Below, piece by piece: positions 25,701 through 39,842 of a stretch of DNA of 64,000 nt (positions are counted from its first letter, which is position 1; the number at the start of each line of letters is the position of its first letter). This stretch comes from Bombus terrestris. Lineage: Eukaryota > Arthropoda > Insecta > Hymenoptera > Apidae. The position numbers were made by a program, and so were the translations under genes. The stretch spans positions 1-64,000 of the forward strand of contig NW_025963667.1 of assembly GCF_910591885.1 (NCBI RefSeq), given 5' to 3'. The notes below the pieces were generated by a model. It was not told where the DNA came from. It saw nothing but the letters and a program-made list of their open reading frames with translations, and searched no databases.

Positions 25701-28700
25701 TGTCCTACGTTGTCCCACGTTGTCCCACGTTGTCCCACGTTGTCCCACGTTGTCCCACGATGTCCCACGTTGTCCCACGTTGTCCCACGTTGTCCCACGT
25801 TGTCCCACGTTGTCCCACGTTGTCCCACGTTGTCCCACGTTGTCCCACGTTGTCCCACGTTGTCCCACGTTGTCCCACGTTGTCCCACGTTGTCCCACGG
25901 TGTCCAACGGTGTCCAACGATGTCCCACGTTGTCCCACGTTGTCCCACGTTGTCCCACGTTGTCCCACGATGTCCCACGTTGTCCCACGTTGTCCCACGT
26001 TGTCCCACGTTGTCCCACGTTGTCCCACGTTGTCCCACGTTGTCCCACGTTGTCCCACGGTGTCCAACGATGTCCAACGGTGTCCAGCGATGTCCAACGG
26101 TGTCCCACGTTGTCCCACGTTTTCCCACGTTGTCCCACGTTGTCCCACGGTGTCCAACGATGTCCAACGATGTCCAACGGTGTCCCACGTTGTTCCATGG
26201 TTTCCCACGTTGTCCCACGTTGTCCCACGTTGTCCCACGGTGTCCAACGATGTCCAACGGTGTCCAACGGTGTCCAACGGTGTCCAACGGTGTCCCACGT
26301 TGTCCCACGTTGTCCCACGTTGTCCGCCGTTGTCCCACGTTGTCCCACGTTGTCCCACGTTGTCCCACGTTGTCCCACGTTGTCCCACGTTGTCCCACGG
26401 TGTCCAACGATGTCCAACGGTGTCCAGCGATGTCCAACGGTGTCCCACGTTGTCCCACGTTTTCCCACGTTGTCCCACGTTGTCCCACGGTGTCCAACGA
26501 TGTCCAACGATGTCCAACGGTGTCCCACGTTGTCCCACGTTGTTCCATGGTTTCCCACGTTGTCCCACGTTGTCCCACGTTCTCCCACGGTGTCCAACGA
26601 TGTCCAACGATGTCCAACGGTGTCCCACGTTGTCCCACGTTGTTCCATGGTTTCCCACGTTGTCCCACGTTGTCCCACGTTGTCCCACGGTGTCCAACGA
26701 TGTCCAACGGTGTCCAACGGTGTCCAACGGTGTCCAACGGTGTCCCACGTTGTCCCACGTTGTCCCACGTTGTCCCACGTTGTCCCACGATGTCCCACGT
26801 TGTCCCACGTTGTCCCACGTTGTCCCACGATGTCCCACGTTGTCCCACGTTGTCCCACGTTGTCCCACGTTGTCCCACGATGTCCCACGTTGTCCCACGT
26901 TGTCCCACGTTGTCCCACGTTGTCCCACGGTGTCCAACGATGTCCAACGGTGTCCAACGGTGTCCCACGGTGTCCAACGGTGTCCCACGTTGTCCCACGT
27001 TGTCCCACGTTGTCCCACGTTGTCCCACGTTGTCCCACGATGTCCCACGTTGTCCCACGTTGTCCGACGTTGTCCCACGTTGTCCCACGTTGTCCCACGG
27101 TGTCCAACGATGTCCAACGATGTCCAACGGTGTCCCACGTTGTCCCACGTTGTTCCATGGTTTCCCACGTTGTCCTACGTTGTCCCACGTTGTCCCACGG
27201 TGTCCAACGATGTCCAACGGTGTCCAACGGTGTCCAACGGTGTCCAACGGTGTCCCACGTTGTCCCACGTTGTCCCACGTTGTCCCACGTTGTCCCACGT
27301 TGTCCCACGATGTCCCACGTTGTCCCACGTTGTCCCACGTTGTCCCACGATGTCCCACGTTGTCCCACGTTGTCCCACGTTGTCCCACGTTGTCCCACGA
27401 TGTCCCACGTTGTCCCACGTTGTCCCACGTTGTCCCACGTTGTCCCACGGTGTCCAACGATGTCCAACGGTGTCCAACGGTGTCCCACGGTGTCCAACGG
27501 TGTCCCACGTTGTCCCACGTTGTCCCACGTTGTCCCACGTTGTCCCACGTTGTCCCACGATGTCCCACGTTGTCCCACGTTGTCCCACGTTGTCCCACGT
27601 TGTCCCACGTTGTCCCACGGTGTCCAACGATGTCCAACGGTGTCCAACGGTGTCCAACGGTGTCCAACGATGTCCAACGATGTCCAACGATGTCCAACGG
27701 TGTCCAACGATGTCCAACGATGTCCAACGGTGTCCCACGATGTCCAACGATGTCCAACGATGTCCAACGGTGTCCAACGATGTCCAACGGTGTCCAACGA
27801 TGTCCAACGATGTCCAACGGTGTCCCACGATGTCCAACGATGTCCAACGATGTCCAACGGTGTCCAGCGGTGTCCCACGGTGTCCAACGGTGTCCCACGT
27901 TGTCCCACGTTGTCCCACGTTGTCCCACGTTGTCCCACGATGTCCCACGTTGTCCCACGTTGTCCCACGTTGTCCCACGTTGTCCCACGTTGTCCCACGG
28001 TGTCCAACGATGTCCAACGGTGTCCAACGGTGTCCAACGGTGTCCAACGATGTCCAACGATGTCCAACGGTGTCCAACGATGTCCAACGATGTCCAACGG
28101 TGTCCCACGATGTCCAACGATGTCCAACGATGTCCAACGGTGTCCAACGATGTCCAACGGTGTCCAACGATGTCCAACGATGTCCAACGGTGTCCCACGA
28201 TGTCCAACGATGTCCAACGATGTCCAACGGTGTCCAACGGTGTCCCACGGTGTCCAACGGTGTCCCACGTTGTCCCACGTTGTCCCACGTTGTCCCACGT
28301 TGTCCCACGTTGTCCCACGTTGTCCCACGTTGTCCAACGATGTCCAAAGGTGTCCCACGTTGTCCCACGTTGTTCCATGGTTTCCCACGTTGTCCCACGT
28401 TGTCCCACGTTGTCCCACGGTGTCCAGCGATGTCCAACGGTGTCCAACGGTGTCCAACGGTGTCCAACGGTGTCCCTCGTTGTCCCACGTTGTGCCACGT
28501 TGTCCCACGGTGTCCAACGATGTCCAACGGTGTCCCACGTTGTCCCACGTTGTCCCACGTTGTCCCACGTTGTCCCACGTTGTCCCACGATGTCCCACGT
28601 TGTCCCACGTTGTCCCACGTTGTCCCACGTTGTCCCACGGTGTCCAACGATGTCCAACGGTGTCCAACGGTGTCCAACGGTGTCCAACGGTGTCCCAAGT

Positions 28701-30112
28701 TGTCCCACGTTGTCCCACGTTGTCCCACGGTGTCCAACGATGTCCAACGGTGTCCCACGTTGTCCCACGGTGTCCAACGATGTCCAACGGTGTCCCACGT
28801 TGTCCAACGGTGTCCCACGTTGTCCCACGTTGTCCCACGTTGTCCCACGTTGTCCCACGTTGTCCCACGTTGTCCCACGTTGTCCCACGTTGTCCCACGT
28901 TGTCCCACGTTGTCCCACGGTGTCCAACGATGTCCAACGGTGTCCAACGGTGTCCCACGGTGTCCAACGGTGTCCCACGTTGTCCCACGTTGTCCCACGT
29001 TGTCCCACGTTGTCCCACGTTGTCCCACGTTGTCCAACGATGTCCAACGGTGTCCCACGTTGTCCCACGTTGTCCCATGGTTTCCCACGTTGTCCCACGT
29101 TGTCCCACGTTGTCCCACGTTGTCCCACGTTGTCCCACGGTGTCCCACGGTGTCCAACGATGTCCAACGGTGTCCCACGTTGTCACACGTTGTCCCACGA
29201 TGTCCCACGTTGTCCCACGTTGTCCCACGTTGTCCCACGTTGTCCCACGTGGTCCCACGTTGTCCCACGTTGTCCCACGGTGTCCAACGATGTCCAACGG
29301 TGTCCCACGTTGTCCAACGGTGTCCCACGTTGTCCCACGTTGTCCCACGATGTCCCACGTTGTCCCACGTTGTCCCACGTTGTCCCACGGTGTCCAACGA
29401 TGTCCAACGGTGTCCCACGTTGTCCAACGGTGTCCCACGTGGTCCCACGTTGTCCCACGTTGTCCCACGTTGTCCCACGATGTCCCACGTTGTCCCACGT
29501 TGTCCCACGTTGTCCCACGTTGTCCCACGTTGTCCCACGTTGTTCCACGTTGTCCCACGTTGTCCCACGTTGTCCCACGTTGTCCCACGTTGTCCCACGT
29601 TGTCCCGCGATGTCCCACGTTGTCCCACGTTGTCCCACGTTGTCCCACGTTGTCCCACGTTGTCCCACGTTGTCCCACGTTGTCCCACGTTGTCCCACCT
29701 TGTCCCACGTTGTCCCACGTTGTCCCACGGTGTCCAACGTTGTCCAACGATGTCCCACGTTGTCCCACGTTGTCCCACGTTGTCCCACGTTGTCCCACGA
29801 TGTCCCACGTTGTCCCACGTTGTCCCACGTTGTCCCACGTTGTCCCACGTTGTCCCACGTTGTCCCACGTTGTCCCACGTTGTCCCACGTTGTCCCACGT
29901 TGTCCCACGGTGTCCAACGATGTCCAACGGTGTCCAGCGATGTCCAACGGTGTCCCACGTTGTCCCACGTTGTCCCACGTTGTCCCACGGTGTCCAACGT
30001 TGTCCAACGGTGTCCCACGTTGTCCCACGTTGTCCCACGTTGTCCCACGTTGTCCCACGGTGTCCCACGATGTCCAACGATGTCCAACGGTGTCCCACGT
30101 TGTCCCACGTTG
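25701..30112 (+). repeat. Right-family HOR, copy R1
   Basis: Carries the right-family marker order: U6 at 26193, 26543 and 26643 (spacing 350 then 100), U6 at 27153, paired U3/U4 blocks at 27611-28260, ccagcgg unit at 27861, ccaaagg unit at 28341, U6 at 28373, gtgccacg unit at 28491, and a cccatgg variant of U6 near 29071. A cccgcga unit lies at 29601. It aligns with 31483-34640 at offsets of 5,290 to 5,350 bp, the changes being whole units. Confidence 0.85.
27611..28260 (+). repeat. Paired U3/U4-rich blocks of R1
   Basis: Two blocks of 27-28 units (27611-27890 and 27991-28260), almost all ccaacgatgt and ccaacggtgt and about 380 bp apart, separated by U1 units and one U5. Block 1 contains the diagnostic ccagcggtgt at 27861. 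The same pair recurs in all full right-family copies. Confidence 0.9.
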
Positions 30113-30870
30113 TTCCATGGTTTCCCACGTTGTCCCACGTTGTCCCACGTTGTCCCACGGTGTCCAACGATGTCCAACGGTGTCCAACGGTGTCCAACGG
30201 TGTCCAACGGTGTCCCACGTTGTCCCACGTTGTCCCACGTTGTCCCACGTTGTCCCACGTTGTCCCACGGTGTCCCACGGTGTCCAACGATGTCCAACGG
30301 TGTCCCACGTTGTCCCACGTTGTCCCACGATGTCCCACGTTGTCCCACGTTGTCCCACGTTGTCCCACGTTGTCCCACGTTGTCCCACGTTGTCCCACGT
30401 GGTCCCACGTTGTCCCACGTTGTCCCACGGTGTCCAACGATGTCCAACGGTGTCCCACGTTGTCCCACGTTGTCCCACGTTGTCCCACGTTGTCCCACGT
30501 TGTCCCACGTTGTCCCACGTTGTCCCACGTTGTCCCACGTTGTCCCACGTTGTCCCACGGTGTCCAACGATGTCCAACGGTGTCCAACGGTGTCCCACGG
30601 TGTCCAACGGTGTCCCACGTTGTCCCACGTTGTCCCACGTTGTCCCACGTTGTCCCACGTTGTCCCACGTTGTCCCACGTTGTCCAACGATGTCCAACGG
30701 TGTCCCACGTTGTCCCACGTTGTTCCATGGTTTCCCACGTTGTCCCACGTTGTCCCACGTTGTCCCACGGTGTCCAACGATGTCCAACGGTGTCCAACGG
30801 TGTCCAACGGTGTCCAACGGTGTCCCACGTTGTCCCACGTTGTCCCACGTTGTCCCACGGTGTCCAATGA
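30113..30870 (+). repeat. 757-bp module ending in ccaatgatgt, copy 1
   Basis: Runs from U6 (30113), through U9 at 30401 and a second U6 (30723), to the rare ccaatgatgt unit at 30863-30872. From U9 to the final unit is 460 bp. The TGA of that unit is the change that closes one forward frame here. Exact-length copies are at 34673, 41423 and 51513; a copy 20 bp shorter is at 39843. Confidence 0.9.
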
Positions 30871-32960
30871 TGTCCAACGGTGTCCCACGTTGTCCCACGT
30901 TGTCCCACGTTGTCCCACGTTGTCCCACGTTGTCCCACGATGTCCCACGTTGTCCCACGTTGTCCCACGTTGTCCCACGTTGTCCCACGTTGTCCCACGT
31001 TGTCCCACGTTGTCCCACGTTGTCCCACGTTGTCCCACGTTGTCCCACGTTGTCCCACGTTGTCCCACGTTGTCCCACGTTGTCCCACGTTGTCCCACGG
31101 TGTCCAACGGTGTCCAACGATGTCCCACGTTGTCCCACGTTGTCCCACGTTGTCCCACGTTGTCCCACGATGTCCCACGTTGTCCAACGGTGTCCAACGG
31201 TGTCCCACGTTGTCCCACGTTGTTCCATGGTTTCCCACGTTGTCCCACGTTGTCCCACGTTGTCCCACGGTGTCCAACGATGTCCAACGGTGTCCAACGG
31301 TGTCCAACGGTGTCCAACGGTGTCCCACGTTGTCCCACGTTGTCCCACGATGTCCCACGTTGTCCCACGTTGTCCCACGATGTCCCACGTTGTCCCACGT
31401 TGTCCCACGTTGTCCCACGATGTCCCACGTTGTCCCACGTTGTCCCACGTTGTCCCACGTTGTCCAACGGTGTCCCACGTTGTTCCATGGTTTCCCACGT
31501 TGTCCCACGTTGTCCCACGTTGTCCCACGGTGTCCAACGATGTCCAACGGTGTCCAACGGTGTCCAACGGTGTCCAACGGTGTCCCACGTTGTCCCACGT
31601 TGTCCCACGTTGTCCGACGTTGTCCCACGTTGTCCCACGTTGTCCCACGTTGTCCCACGTTGTCCCACGTTGTCCCACGTTGTCCCACGGTGTCCAACGA
31701 TGTCCAACGGTGTCCAGCGATGTCCAACGGTGTCCCACGTTGTCCCACGTTTTCCCACGTTGTCCCACGTTGTCCCACGGTGTCCAACGATGTCCAACGA
31801 TGTCCAACGGTGTCCCACGTTGTCCCACGTTGTTCCATGGTTTCCCACGTTGTCCCACGTTGTCCCACGTTGTCCCACGGTGTCCAACGATGTCCAACGA
31901 TGTCCAACGGTGTCCCACGTTGTCCCACGTTGTTCCATGGTTTCCCACGTTGTCCCACGTTGTCCCACGTTGTCCCACGGTGTCCAACGATGTCCAACGG
32001 TGTCCAACGGTGTCCAACGGTGTCCAACGGTGTCCCACGTTGTCCCACGTTGTCCCACGTTGTCCCACGTTGTCCCACGATGTCCCACGTTGTCCCACGT
32101 TGTCCCACGTTGTCCCACGATGTCCCACGTTGTCCCACGTTGTCCCACGTTGTCCCACGTTGTCCCACGATGTCCCACGTTGTCCCACGTTGTCCCACGT
32201 TGTCCCACGTTGTCCCACGGTGTCCAACGATGTCCAACGGTGTCCAACGGTGTCCCACGGTGTCCAACGTTGTCCCACGTTGTCCCACGTTGTCCCACGT
32301 TGTCCCACGTTGTCCCACGTTGTCCCACGATGTCCCACGTTGTCCCACGTTGTCCGACGTTGTCCCACGTTGTCCCACGTTGTCCCACGTTGTCCCACGG
32401 TGTCCAACGATGTCCAACGATGTCCAACGGTGTCCCACGTTGTCCCACGTTGTTCCATGGTTTCCCACGTTGTCCTACGTTGTGCCACGTTGTCCCACGG
32501 TGTCCAACGATGTCCAACGGTGTCCAACGGTGTCCAACGGTGTCCAACGGTGTCCCACGTTGTCCCACGTTGTCCCACGTTGTCCCACGTTGTCCCACGT
32601 TGTCCCACGATGTCCCACGTTGTCCCACGTTGTCCCACGTTGTCCCACGATGTCCCACGTTGTCCCACGTTGTCCCACGTTGTCCCACGTTGTCCCACGA
32701 TGTCCCACGTTGTCCCACGTTGTCCCACGTTGTCCCACGTTGTCCCACGATGTCCCACGTTGTCCCACGTTGTCCCACGTTGTCCCACGTTGTCCCACGG
32801 TGTCCAACGATGTCCAACGGTGTCCAACGGTGTCCCACGGTGTCCAACGGTGTCCCACGTTGTCCCACGTTGTCCCACGTTGTCCCACGTTGTCCCACGT
32901 TGTCCCACGATGTCCCACGTTGTCCCACGTTGTCCCACGTTGTCCCACGTTGTCCCACGT

Positions 32961-33610
32961 TGTCCCACGGTGTCCAACGATGTCCAACGGTGTCCAACGG
33001 TGTCCAACGGTGTCCAACGATGTCCAACGATGTCCAACGATGTCCAACGGTGTCCAACGATGTCCAACGATGTCCAACGGTGTCCCACGATGTCCAACGA
33101 TGTCCAACGATGTCCAACGGTGTCCAACGATGTCCAACGGTGTCCAACGATGTCCAACGATGTCCAACGGTGTCCCACGATGTCCAACGATGTCCAACGA
33201 TGTCCAACGGTGTCCAGCGGTGTCCCACGGTGTCCAACGGTGTCCCACGTTGTCCCACGTTGTCCCACGTTGTCCCACGTTGTCCCACGATGTCCCACGT
33301 TGTCCCACGTTGTCCCACGTTGTCCCACGTTGTCCCACGTTGTCCCACGGTGTCCAACGATGTCCAACGGTGTCCAACGGTGTCCAACGGTGTCCAACGA
33401 TGTCCAACGATGTCCAACGGTGTCCAACGATGTCCAACGATGTCCAACGGTGTCCCACGATGTCCAACGATGTCCAACGATGTCCAACGGTGTCCAACGA
33501 TGTCCAACGGTGTCCAACGATGTCCAACGATGTCCAACGGTGTCCCACGATGTCCAACGATGTCCAACGATGTCCAACGGTGTCCAACGGTGTCCCACGG
33601 TGTCCAACGG
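32961..33610 (+). repeat. Paired U3/U4-rich blocks of R2
   Basis: Blocks 32961-33240 and 33341-33610, 380 bp apart, with ccagcggtgt at 33211 in the first. Unit order closely follows the R1 pair. Confidence 0.9.
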
Positions 33611-34672
33611 TGTCCCACGTTGTCCCACGTTGTCCCACGTTGTCCCACGTTGTCCCACGTTGTCCCACGTTGTCCCGCGTTGTCCAACGATGTCCAAAGG
33701 TGTCCCACGTTGTCCCACGTTGTTCCATGGTTTCCCACGTTGTCCCACGTTGTCCCACGTTGTCCCACGGTGTCCAGCGATGTCCAACGGTGTCCAACGG
33801 TGTCCAACGGTGTCCAACGGTGTCCCTCGTTGTCCCACGTTGTGCCACGTTGTCCCACGGTGTCCAACGATGTCCAACGGTGTCCCACGTTGTCCCACGT
33901 TGTCCCACGTTGTCCCACGTTGTCCCACGTTGTCCCACGATGTCCCACGTTGTCCCACGTTGTCCCACGTTGTCCCACGTTGTCCCACGGTGTCCAACGA
34001 TGTCCAACGGTGTCCAACGGTGTCCAACGGTGTCCAACGGTGTCCCAAGTTGTCCCACGTTGTCCCACGTTGTCCCACGGTGTCCAACGATGTCCAACGG
34101 TGTCCCACGTTGTCCCACGGTGTCCAACGATGTCCAACGGTGTCCCACGTTGTCCAACGGTGTCCCACGTTGTCCCACGTTGTCCCACGTTGTCCCACGT
34201 TGTCCCACGTTGTCCCACGTTGTCCCACGTTGTCCCACGTTGTCCCACGTTGTCCCACGGTGTCCAACGATGTCCAACGGTGTCCAACGGTGTCCCACGG
34301 TGTCCAACGGTGTCCCACGTTGTCCCACGTTGTCCCACGTTGTCCCACGTTGTCCCACGTTGTCCCACGTTGTCCAACGATGTCCAACGGTGTCCCACGT
34401 TGTCCCACGTTGTCCCATGGTTTCCCACGTTGTCCCACGTTGTCCCACGTTGTCCCACGTTGTCCCACGTTGTCCCACGGTGTCCCACGGTGTCCAACGA
34501 TGTCCAACGGTGTCCCACGTTGTCCCACGTTGTCCCACGATGTCCCACGTTGTCCCACGTTGTCCCACGTTGTCCCACGTTGTCCCACGTTGTCCCACGT
34601 GGTCCCACGTTGTCCCACGTTGTCCCACGATGTCCAACGATGTCCAACGGTGTCCCACGTTGTCCCACGTTG

Positions 34673-35430
34673 TTCCATGGTTTCCCACGTTGTCCCACGT
34701 TGTCCCACGTTGTCCCACGGTGTCCAACGATGTCCAACGGTGTCCAACGGTGTCCAACGGTGTCCAACGGTGTCCCACGTTGTCCCACGTTGTCCCACGT
34801 TGTCCCACGTTGTCCCACGTTGTCCCACGGTGTCCCACGGTGTCCAACGATGTCCCACGGTGTCCCACGTTGTCCCACGTTGTCCCACGATGTCCCACGT
34901 TGTCCCACGTTGTCCCACGTTGTCCCACGTTGTCCCACGTTGTCCCACGTTGTCCCACGTGGTCCCACGTTGTCCCACGTTGTCCCACGGTGTCCAACGA
35001 TGTCCAACGGTGTCCCACGTTGTCCCACGTTGTCCCACGTTGTCCCACGTTGTCCCACGTTGTCCCACGTTGTCCCACGTTGTCCCACGTTGTCCCACGT
35101 TGTCCCACCTTGTCCCACGGTGTCCAACGATGTCCAACGGTGTCCAACGGTGTCCCAAGGTGTCCAACGGTGTCCCACGTTGTCCCACGTTGTCCCACGT
35201 TGTCCCACGTTGTCCCACGTTGTCCCACGTTGTCCCACGTTGTCCAACGATGTCCAACGGTGTCCCACGTTGTCCCACGTTGTTCCATGGTTTCCCACGT
35301 TGTCCCACGTTGTCCCACGTTGTCCCACGGTGTCCAACGATGTCCAACGGTGTCCAACGGTGTCCAACGGTGTCCAACGGTGTCCCACGTTGTCCCACGT
35401 TGTCCCACGTTGTCCCACGGTGTCCAATGA
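34673..35430 (+). repeat. 757-bp module ending in ccaatgatgt, copy 2
   Basis: Same length and order as 30113-30870 (offset 4,560 bp): U9 at 34961, U6 at 35283, ccaatgatgt at 35423. Private changes include cccaccttgt near 35101 and cccaaggtgt near 35151. Confidence 0.9.
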
Positions 35431-38280
35431 TGTCCAACGGTGTCCCACGTTGTCCCACGTTGTCCCACGTTGTCCCACGTTGTCCCACGTTGTCCCACGA
35501 TGTCCCACGTTGTCCCACGTTGTCTCACGTTGTCCCACGTTGTCCCACGTTGTCCCACGTTGTCCCACGTTGTCCCACGTTGTCCCACGTTGTTCCATGG
35601 TTTCCCACGTTGTCCCACGTTGTCCCACGTTGTCCCACGGTGTCCAACGATGTCCAACGGTGTCCAACGGTGTCCAACGGTGTCCAACGGTGTCCCACGT
35701 TGTCCCACGTTGTCCCACGATGTCCCACGTTGTCCCACGTTGTCCCACGATGTCCCACGTTGTCCCACGTTGTCCCACGTTGTCCCACGATGTCCCACGT
35801 TGTCCCACGTTGTCCCACGTTGTCCCACGTTGTCCCACGATGTCCCACGTTGTCCCACGTTGTCCCACGTTGTCCCACGTTGTCCCACGGTGTCCAACGA
35901 TGTCCAACGGTGTCCAACGGTGTCCCACGGTGTCCAACGGTGTCCCACGATGTCCCACGTTGTCCCACGTTGTCCCACGTTGTCCCACGATGTCCCACGT
36001 TGTCCCACGTTGTCCCACGTTGTCCCACGTTGTCCCACGATGTCCCACGTTGTCCCACGTTGTCCCACGTTGTCCCACGTTGTCCCACGGTGTCCAACGA
36101 TGTCCAACGGTGTCCAACGGTGTCCCACGGTGTCCAACGGTGTCCCACGTTGTCCCACGTTGTCCCACGTTGTCCCACGTTGTCCCACGTTGTCCCACGA
36201 TGTCCCACGTTGTCCCACGTTGTCCCACGGTGTCCAACGATGTCCAACGGTGTCCCACGGTGTCCAACTGTGTCCCACGTTGTCCCACGTTGTCCCACGT
36301 TGTCCCACGTTGTCCCACGTTGTCCCGCGATGTCCCACGTTGTCCCACGTTGTCCGACGTTGTCCCACGTTGTCCCACGTTGTCCCACGTTGTCCCACGG
36401 TGTCCAACGATGTCCAACGATGTCCAACGGTGTCCCACGTTGTCCCACGTTGTTCCATGGTTTCCCACGTTGTCCCACGTTGTCCCACGTTGTCCCACGG
36501 TGTCCAACGATGTCCAACGGTGTCCAACGGTGTCCAACGGTGTCCAACGGTGTCCCACGTTGTCCCACGTTGTCCCACGTTGTCCCACGTTGTCCCACGT
36601 TGTCCCACGATGTCCCACGTTGTCCCACGTTGTCCCACGTTGTCCCACGATGTCCCACGATGTCCCACGTTGTCCCACGTTGTCCCACGTTGTCCCACGA
36701 TGTCCCACGTTGTCCCACGTTGTCCCACGTTGTCCCACGGTGTCCAACGATGTCCAACGGTGTCCAACGGTGTCCCACGGTGTCCAACGGTGTCCCACGT
36801 TGTCCCACGTTGTCCCACGTTGTCCCACGTTGTCCCACGTTGTCCCACGATGTCCCACGTTGTCCCACGTTGTCCCACGTTGTCCCACGTTGTCCCACGT
36901 TGTCCCACGTTGTCCCACGGTGTCCAACGATGTCCAACGGTGTCCAACGGTGTCCAACGGTGTCCAACGATGTCCAACGATGTCCAACGATGTCCAACGA
37001 TGTCCAACGGTGTCCAACGGTGTCCCACGGTGTCCAACGGTGTCCCACGTTGTCCCACGTTGTCCCACGTTGTCCCACGTTGTCCCACGTTGTCCCACGT
37101 TGTCCCACGTTGTCCCACGTTGTCCCACGTTGTCCCACGTTGTCCCACGTTGTCCCACGTTGTCCCACGTTGTCCCACGTTGTCCCACCGTGTCCAACGA
37201 TGTCCAACGGTGTCCCACGTTGTCCCACGTTGTCCCACGTTGTCCCACGGTGTCCAACGGTGTCCAACGATGTCCCACGTTGTCCCACGTTGTCCCACGT
37301 TGTCCCACGTTGTCCCACGATGTCCCACGTTGTCCCACGTTGTCCCACGTTGTCCCACGTTGTCCCACGTTGTCCCACGTTGTCCCACGTTGTCCCACGT
37401 TGTCCCACGGTGTCCAACGATGTCCAACGGTGTCCAGCGATGTCCAACGGTGTCCCACGTTGTCCCACGTTTTCCCACGTTGTCCCACGTTGTCCCACGG
37501 TGTCCAACGATGTCCAACGATGTCCAACGGTGTCCCACGTTGTTCCATGGTTTCCCACGTTGTCCCACGTTGTCCCACGTTGTCCCACGGTGTCCAACGA
37601 TGTCCAACGGTGTCCAACGGTGTCCAACGGTGTCCAACGGTGTCCAACGGTGTCCCACGTTGTCCCACGTTGTCCCACGTTGTCCCACGTTGTCCCACGA
37701 TGTCCCACGTTGTCCCACGTTGTCCCACGTTGTCCCACGATGTCCCACGTTGTCCCACGTTGTCCCACGTTGTCCCACGTTGTCCCACGATGTCCCACGT
37801 TGTCCCACGTTGTCCCACGTTGTCCCACGTTGTCCCACGGTGTCCAACGATGTCCAACGGTGTCCAACGGTGTCCCACGGTGTCCAACGGTGTCCCACGT
37901 TGTCCCACGTTGTCCCACGTTGTCCCACGTTGTCCCACGTTGTCCCACGATGTCCCACGTTGTCCCACGTTGTCCGACGTTGTCCCACGTTGTCCCACGT
38001 TGTCCCACGTTGTCCCACGGTGTCCAACGATGTCCAACGATGTCCAACGGTGTCCCACGTTGTCCCACGTTGTTCCATGGTTTCCCACGTTGTCCTACGT
38101 TGTCCCACGTTGTCCCACGGTGTCCAACGATGTCCAACGGTGTCCAACGGTGTCCAACGGTGTCCAACGCTGTCCCACGTTGTCCCACGTTGTCCCACGT
38201 TGTCCCACGTTGTCCCACGTTGTCCCACGATGTCCCACGTTGTCCCACGTTGTCCCACGTTGTCCCACGTTGTCCCACGT

Positions 38281-38960
38281 TGTCCCACGGTGTCCAACGA
38301 TGTCCAACGGTGTCCAACGGTGTCCAACGGTGTCCAACGATGTCCAACGATGTCCAACGATGTCCAACGGTGTCCAACGATGTCCAACGGTGTCCAACGA
38401 TGTCCAACGATGTCCAACGGTGTCCCACGATGTCCAACGATGTCCAACGATGTCCAACGGTGTCCAACGATGTCCAACGGTGTCCAACGATGTCCAACGA
38501 TGTCCAACGGTGTCCCACGATGTCCAACGATGTCCAACGATGTCCAACGGTGTCCAGCGGTGTCCCACGGTGTCCAACGGTGTCCCACGTTGTCCCACGT
38601 TGTCCCACGTTGTCCTACGTTGTCCCACGATGTCCCACGTTGTCCCACGTTGTCCCACGTTGTCCCACGTTGTCCCACGTTGTCCCACGGTGTCCAACGA
38701 TGTCCAACGGTGTCCAACGGTGTCCAACGGTGTCCAACGATGTCCAACGATGTCCAACGATGTCCAACGGTGTCCAACGATGTCCAACGATGTCCAACGG
38801 TGTCCCACGATGTCCAACGATGTCCAACGATGTCCAACGGTGTCCAACGATGTCCAACGGTGTCCAACGATGTCCAACGATGTCCAACGGTGTCCCACGA
38901 TGTCCAACGATGTCCAACGATGTCCAACGGTGTCCAACGGTGTCCCACGGTGTCCAACGG
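38281..38960 (+). repeat. Paired U3/U4-rich blocks of R3
   Basis: Blocks 38281-38580 and 38681-38960, about 400 bp apart; the first carries ccagcggtgt at 38551 and has two more units than its counterparts. A cctacgttgt unit lies between them at 38611. Confidence 0.88.
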
Positions 38961-39842
38961 TGTCCCACGTTGTCCCACGTTGTCCCACGTTGTCCCACGT
39001 TGTCCCACGTTGTCCCACGTTGTCCCACGTTGTCCAACGATGTCCAAAGGTGTCCCACGTTGTCCCACGTTGTTCCATGGTTTCCCACGTTGTCCCACGT
39101 TGTCCCACGTTGTCCCACGGTGTCCAGCGATGTCCAACGGTGTCCAACGGTGTCCAACGGTGTCCAACGGTGTCCCACGTTGTCCCACGTTGTGCCACGT
39201 TGTCCCACGGTGTCCAACGATGTCCAACGGTGTCCCACGTTGTCCCACGTTGTCCCACGTTGTCCCACGTTGTCCCACGTTGTCCCACGATGTCCCACGT
39301 TGTCCCACGTTGTCCCACGTTGTCCCACGTTGTCCCACGGTGTCCAACGATGTCCAACGGTGTCCAACGGTGTCCAACGGTGTCCAACGGTGTCCCAAGT
39401 TGTCCCACGTTGTCCCACGTTGTCCCACGGTGTCCAACGATGTCCAACGGTGTCCAACGGTGTCCAACGGTGTCCAACGGTGTCCCAAGTTGTCCCACGT
39501 TGTCCCACGTTGTCCCACGGTGTCCAACGATGTCCCACGTTGTCCCACGTTGTCCCACGTTGTCCCACGTTGTCCCACGTTGTCCCACGTTGTCCCACGT
39601 TGTCCCACGTTGTCCCACGTTGTCCCACGTTGTCCCACGGTGTCCAACGATGTCCAACGGTGTCCAGCGATGTCCAACGGTGTCCCACGTTGTCCCACGT
39701 TGTCCCACGTTGTCCCACGGTGTCCAACGATGTCCAACGGTGTCCCACGTTGTCCCACGTTGTCCCACGTTGTCCCACGTTGTCCCACGTTGTCCCACGA
39801 TGTCCAACGATGTCCAACGGTGTCCCACGTTGTCCCACGTTG

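Larger units (their letters stand above)
30113..34672 (+). repeat. Right-family HOR, copy R2 (4,560 bp)
   Basis: Starts at the U6 that opens the 757-bp module. Markers: module 30113-30870; U6 at 31223, 31483, 31833, 31933, 32453 and 33723; paired U3/U4 blocks at 32961-33610; ccagcgg at 33211; ccaaagg at 33691; gtgccacg at 33841; cccatgg variant near 34411. The last three sit 5,340-5,350 bp after their R1 partners. The start was chosen as a marker and is not a proven breakpoint. Confidence 0.85.
34673..39842 (+). repeat. Right-family HOR, copy R3 (5,170 bp)
   Basis: Markers: module 34673-35430; U6 at 35593 (163 bp after the module end), 36453, 37543, 38073 and 39073; cccgcga at 36321; paired U3/U4 blocks at 38281-38960; ccagcgg at 38551; ccaaagg at 39041; gtgccacg at 39191. 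Compared with R4 it lacks about 440 bp between the U6 units 37543 and 38073 and about 230 bp before ccaaagg. Private variants include ccaactgtgt at 36261 and cccaccgtgt at 37191. Confidence 0.85.
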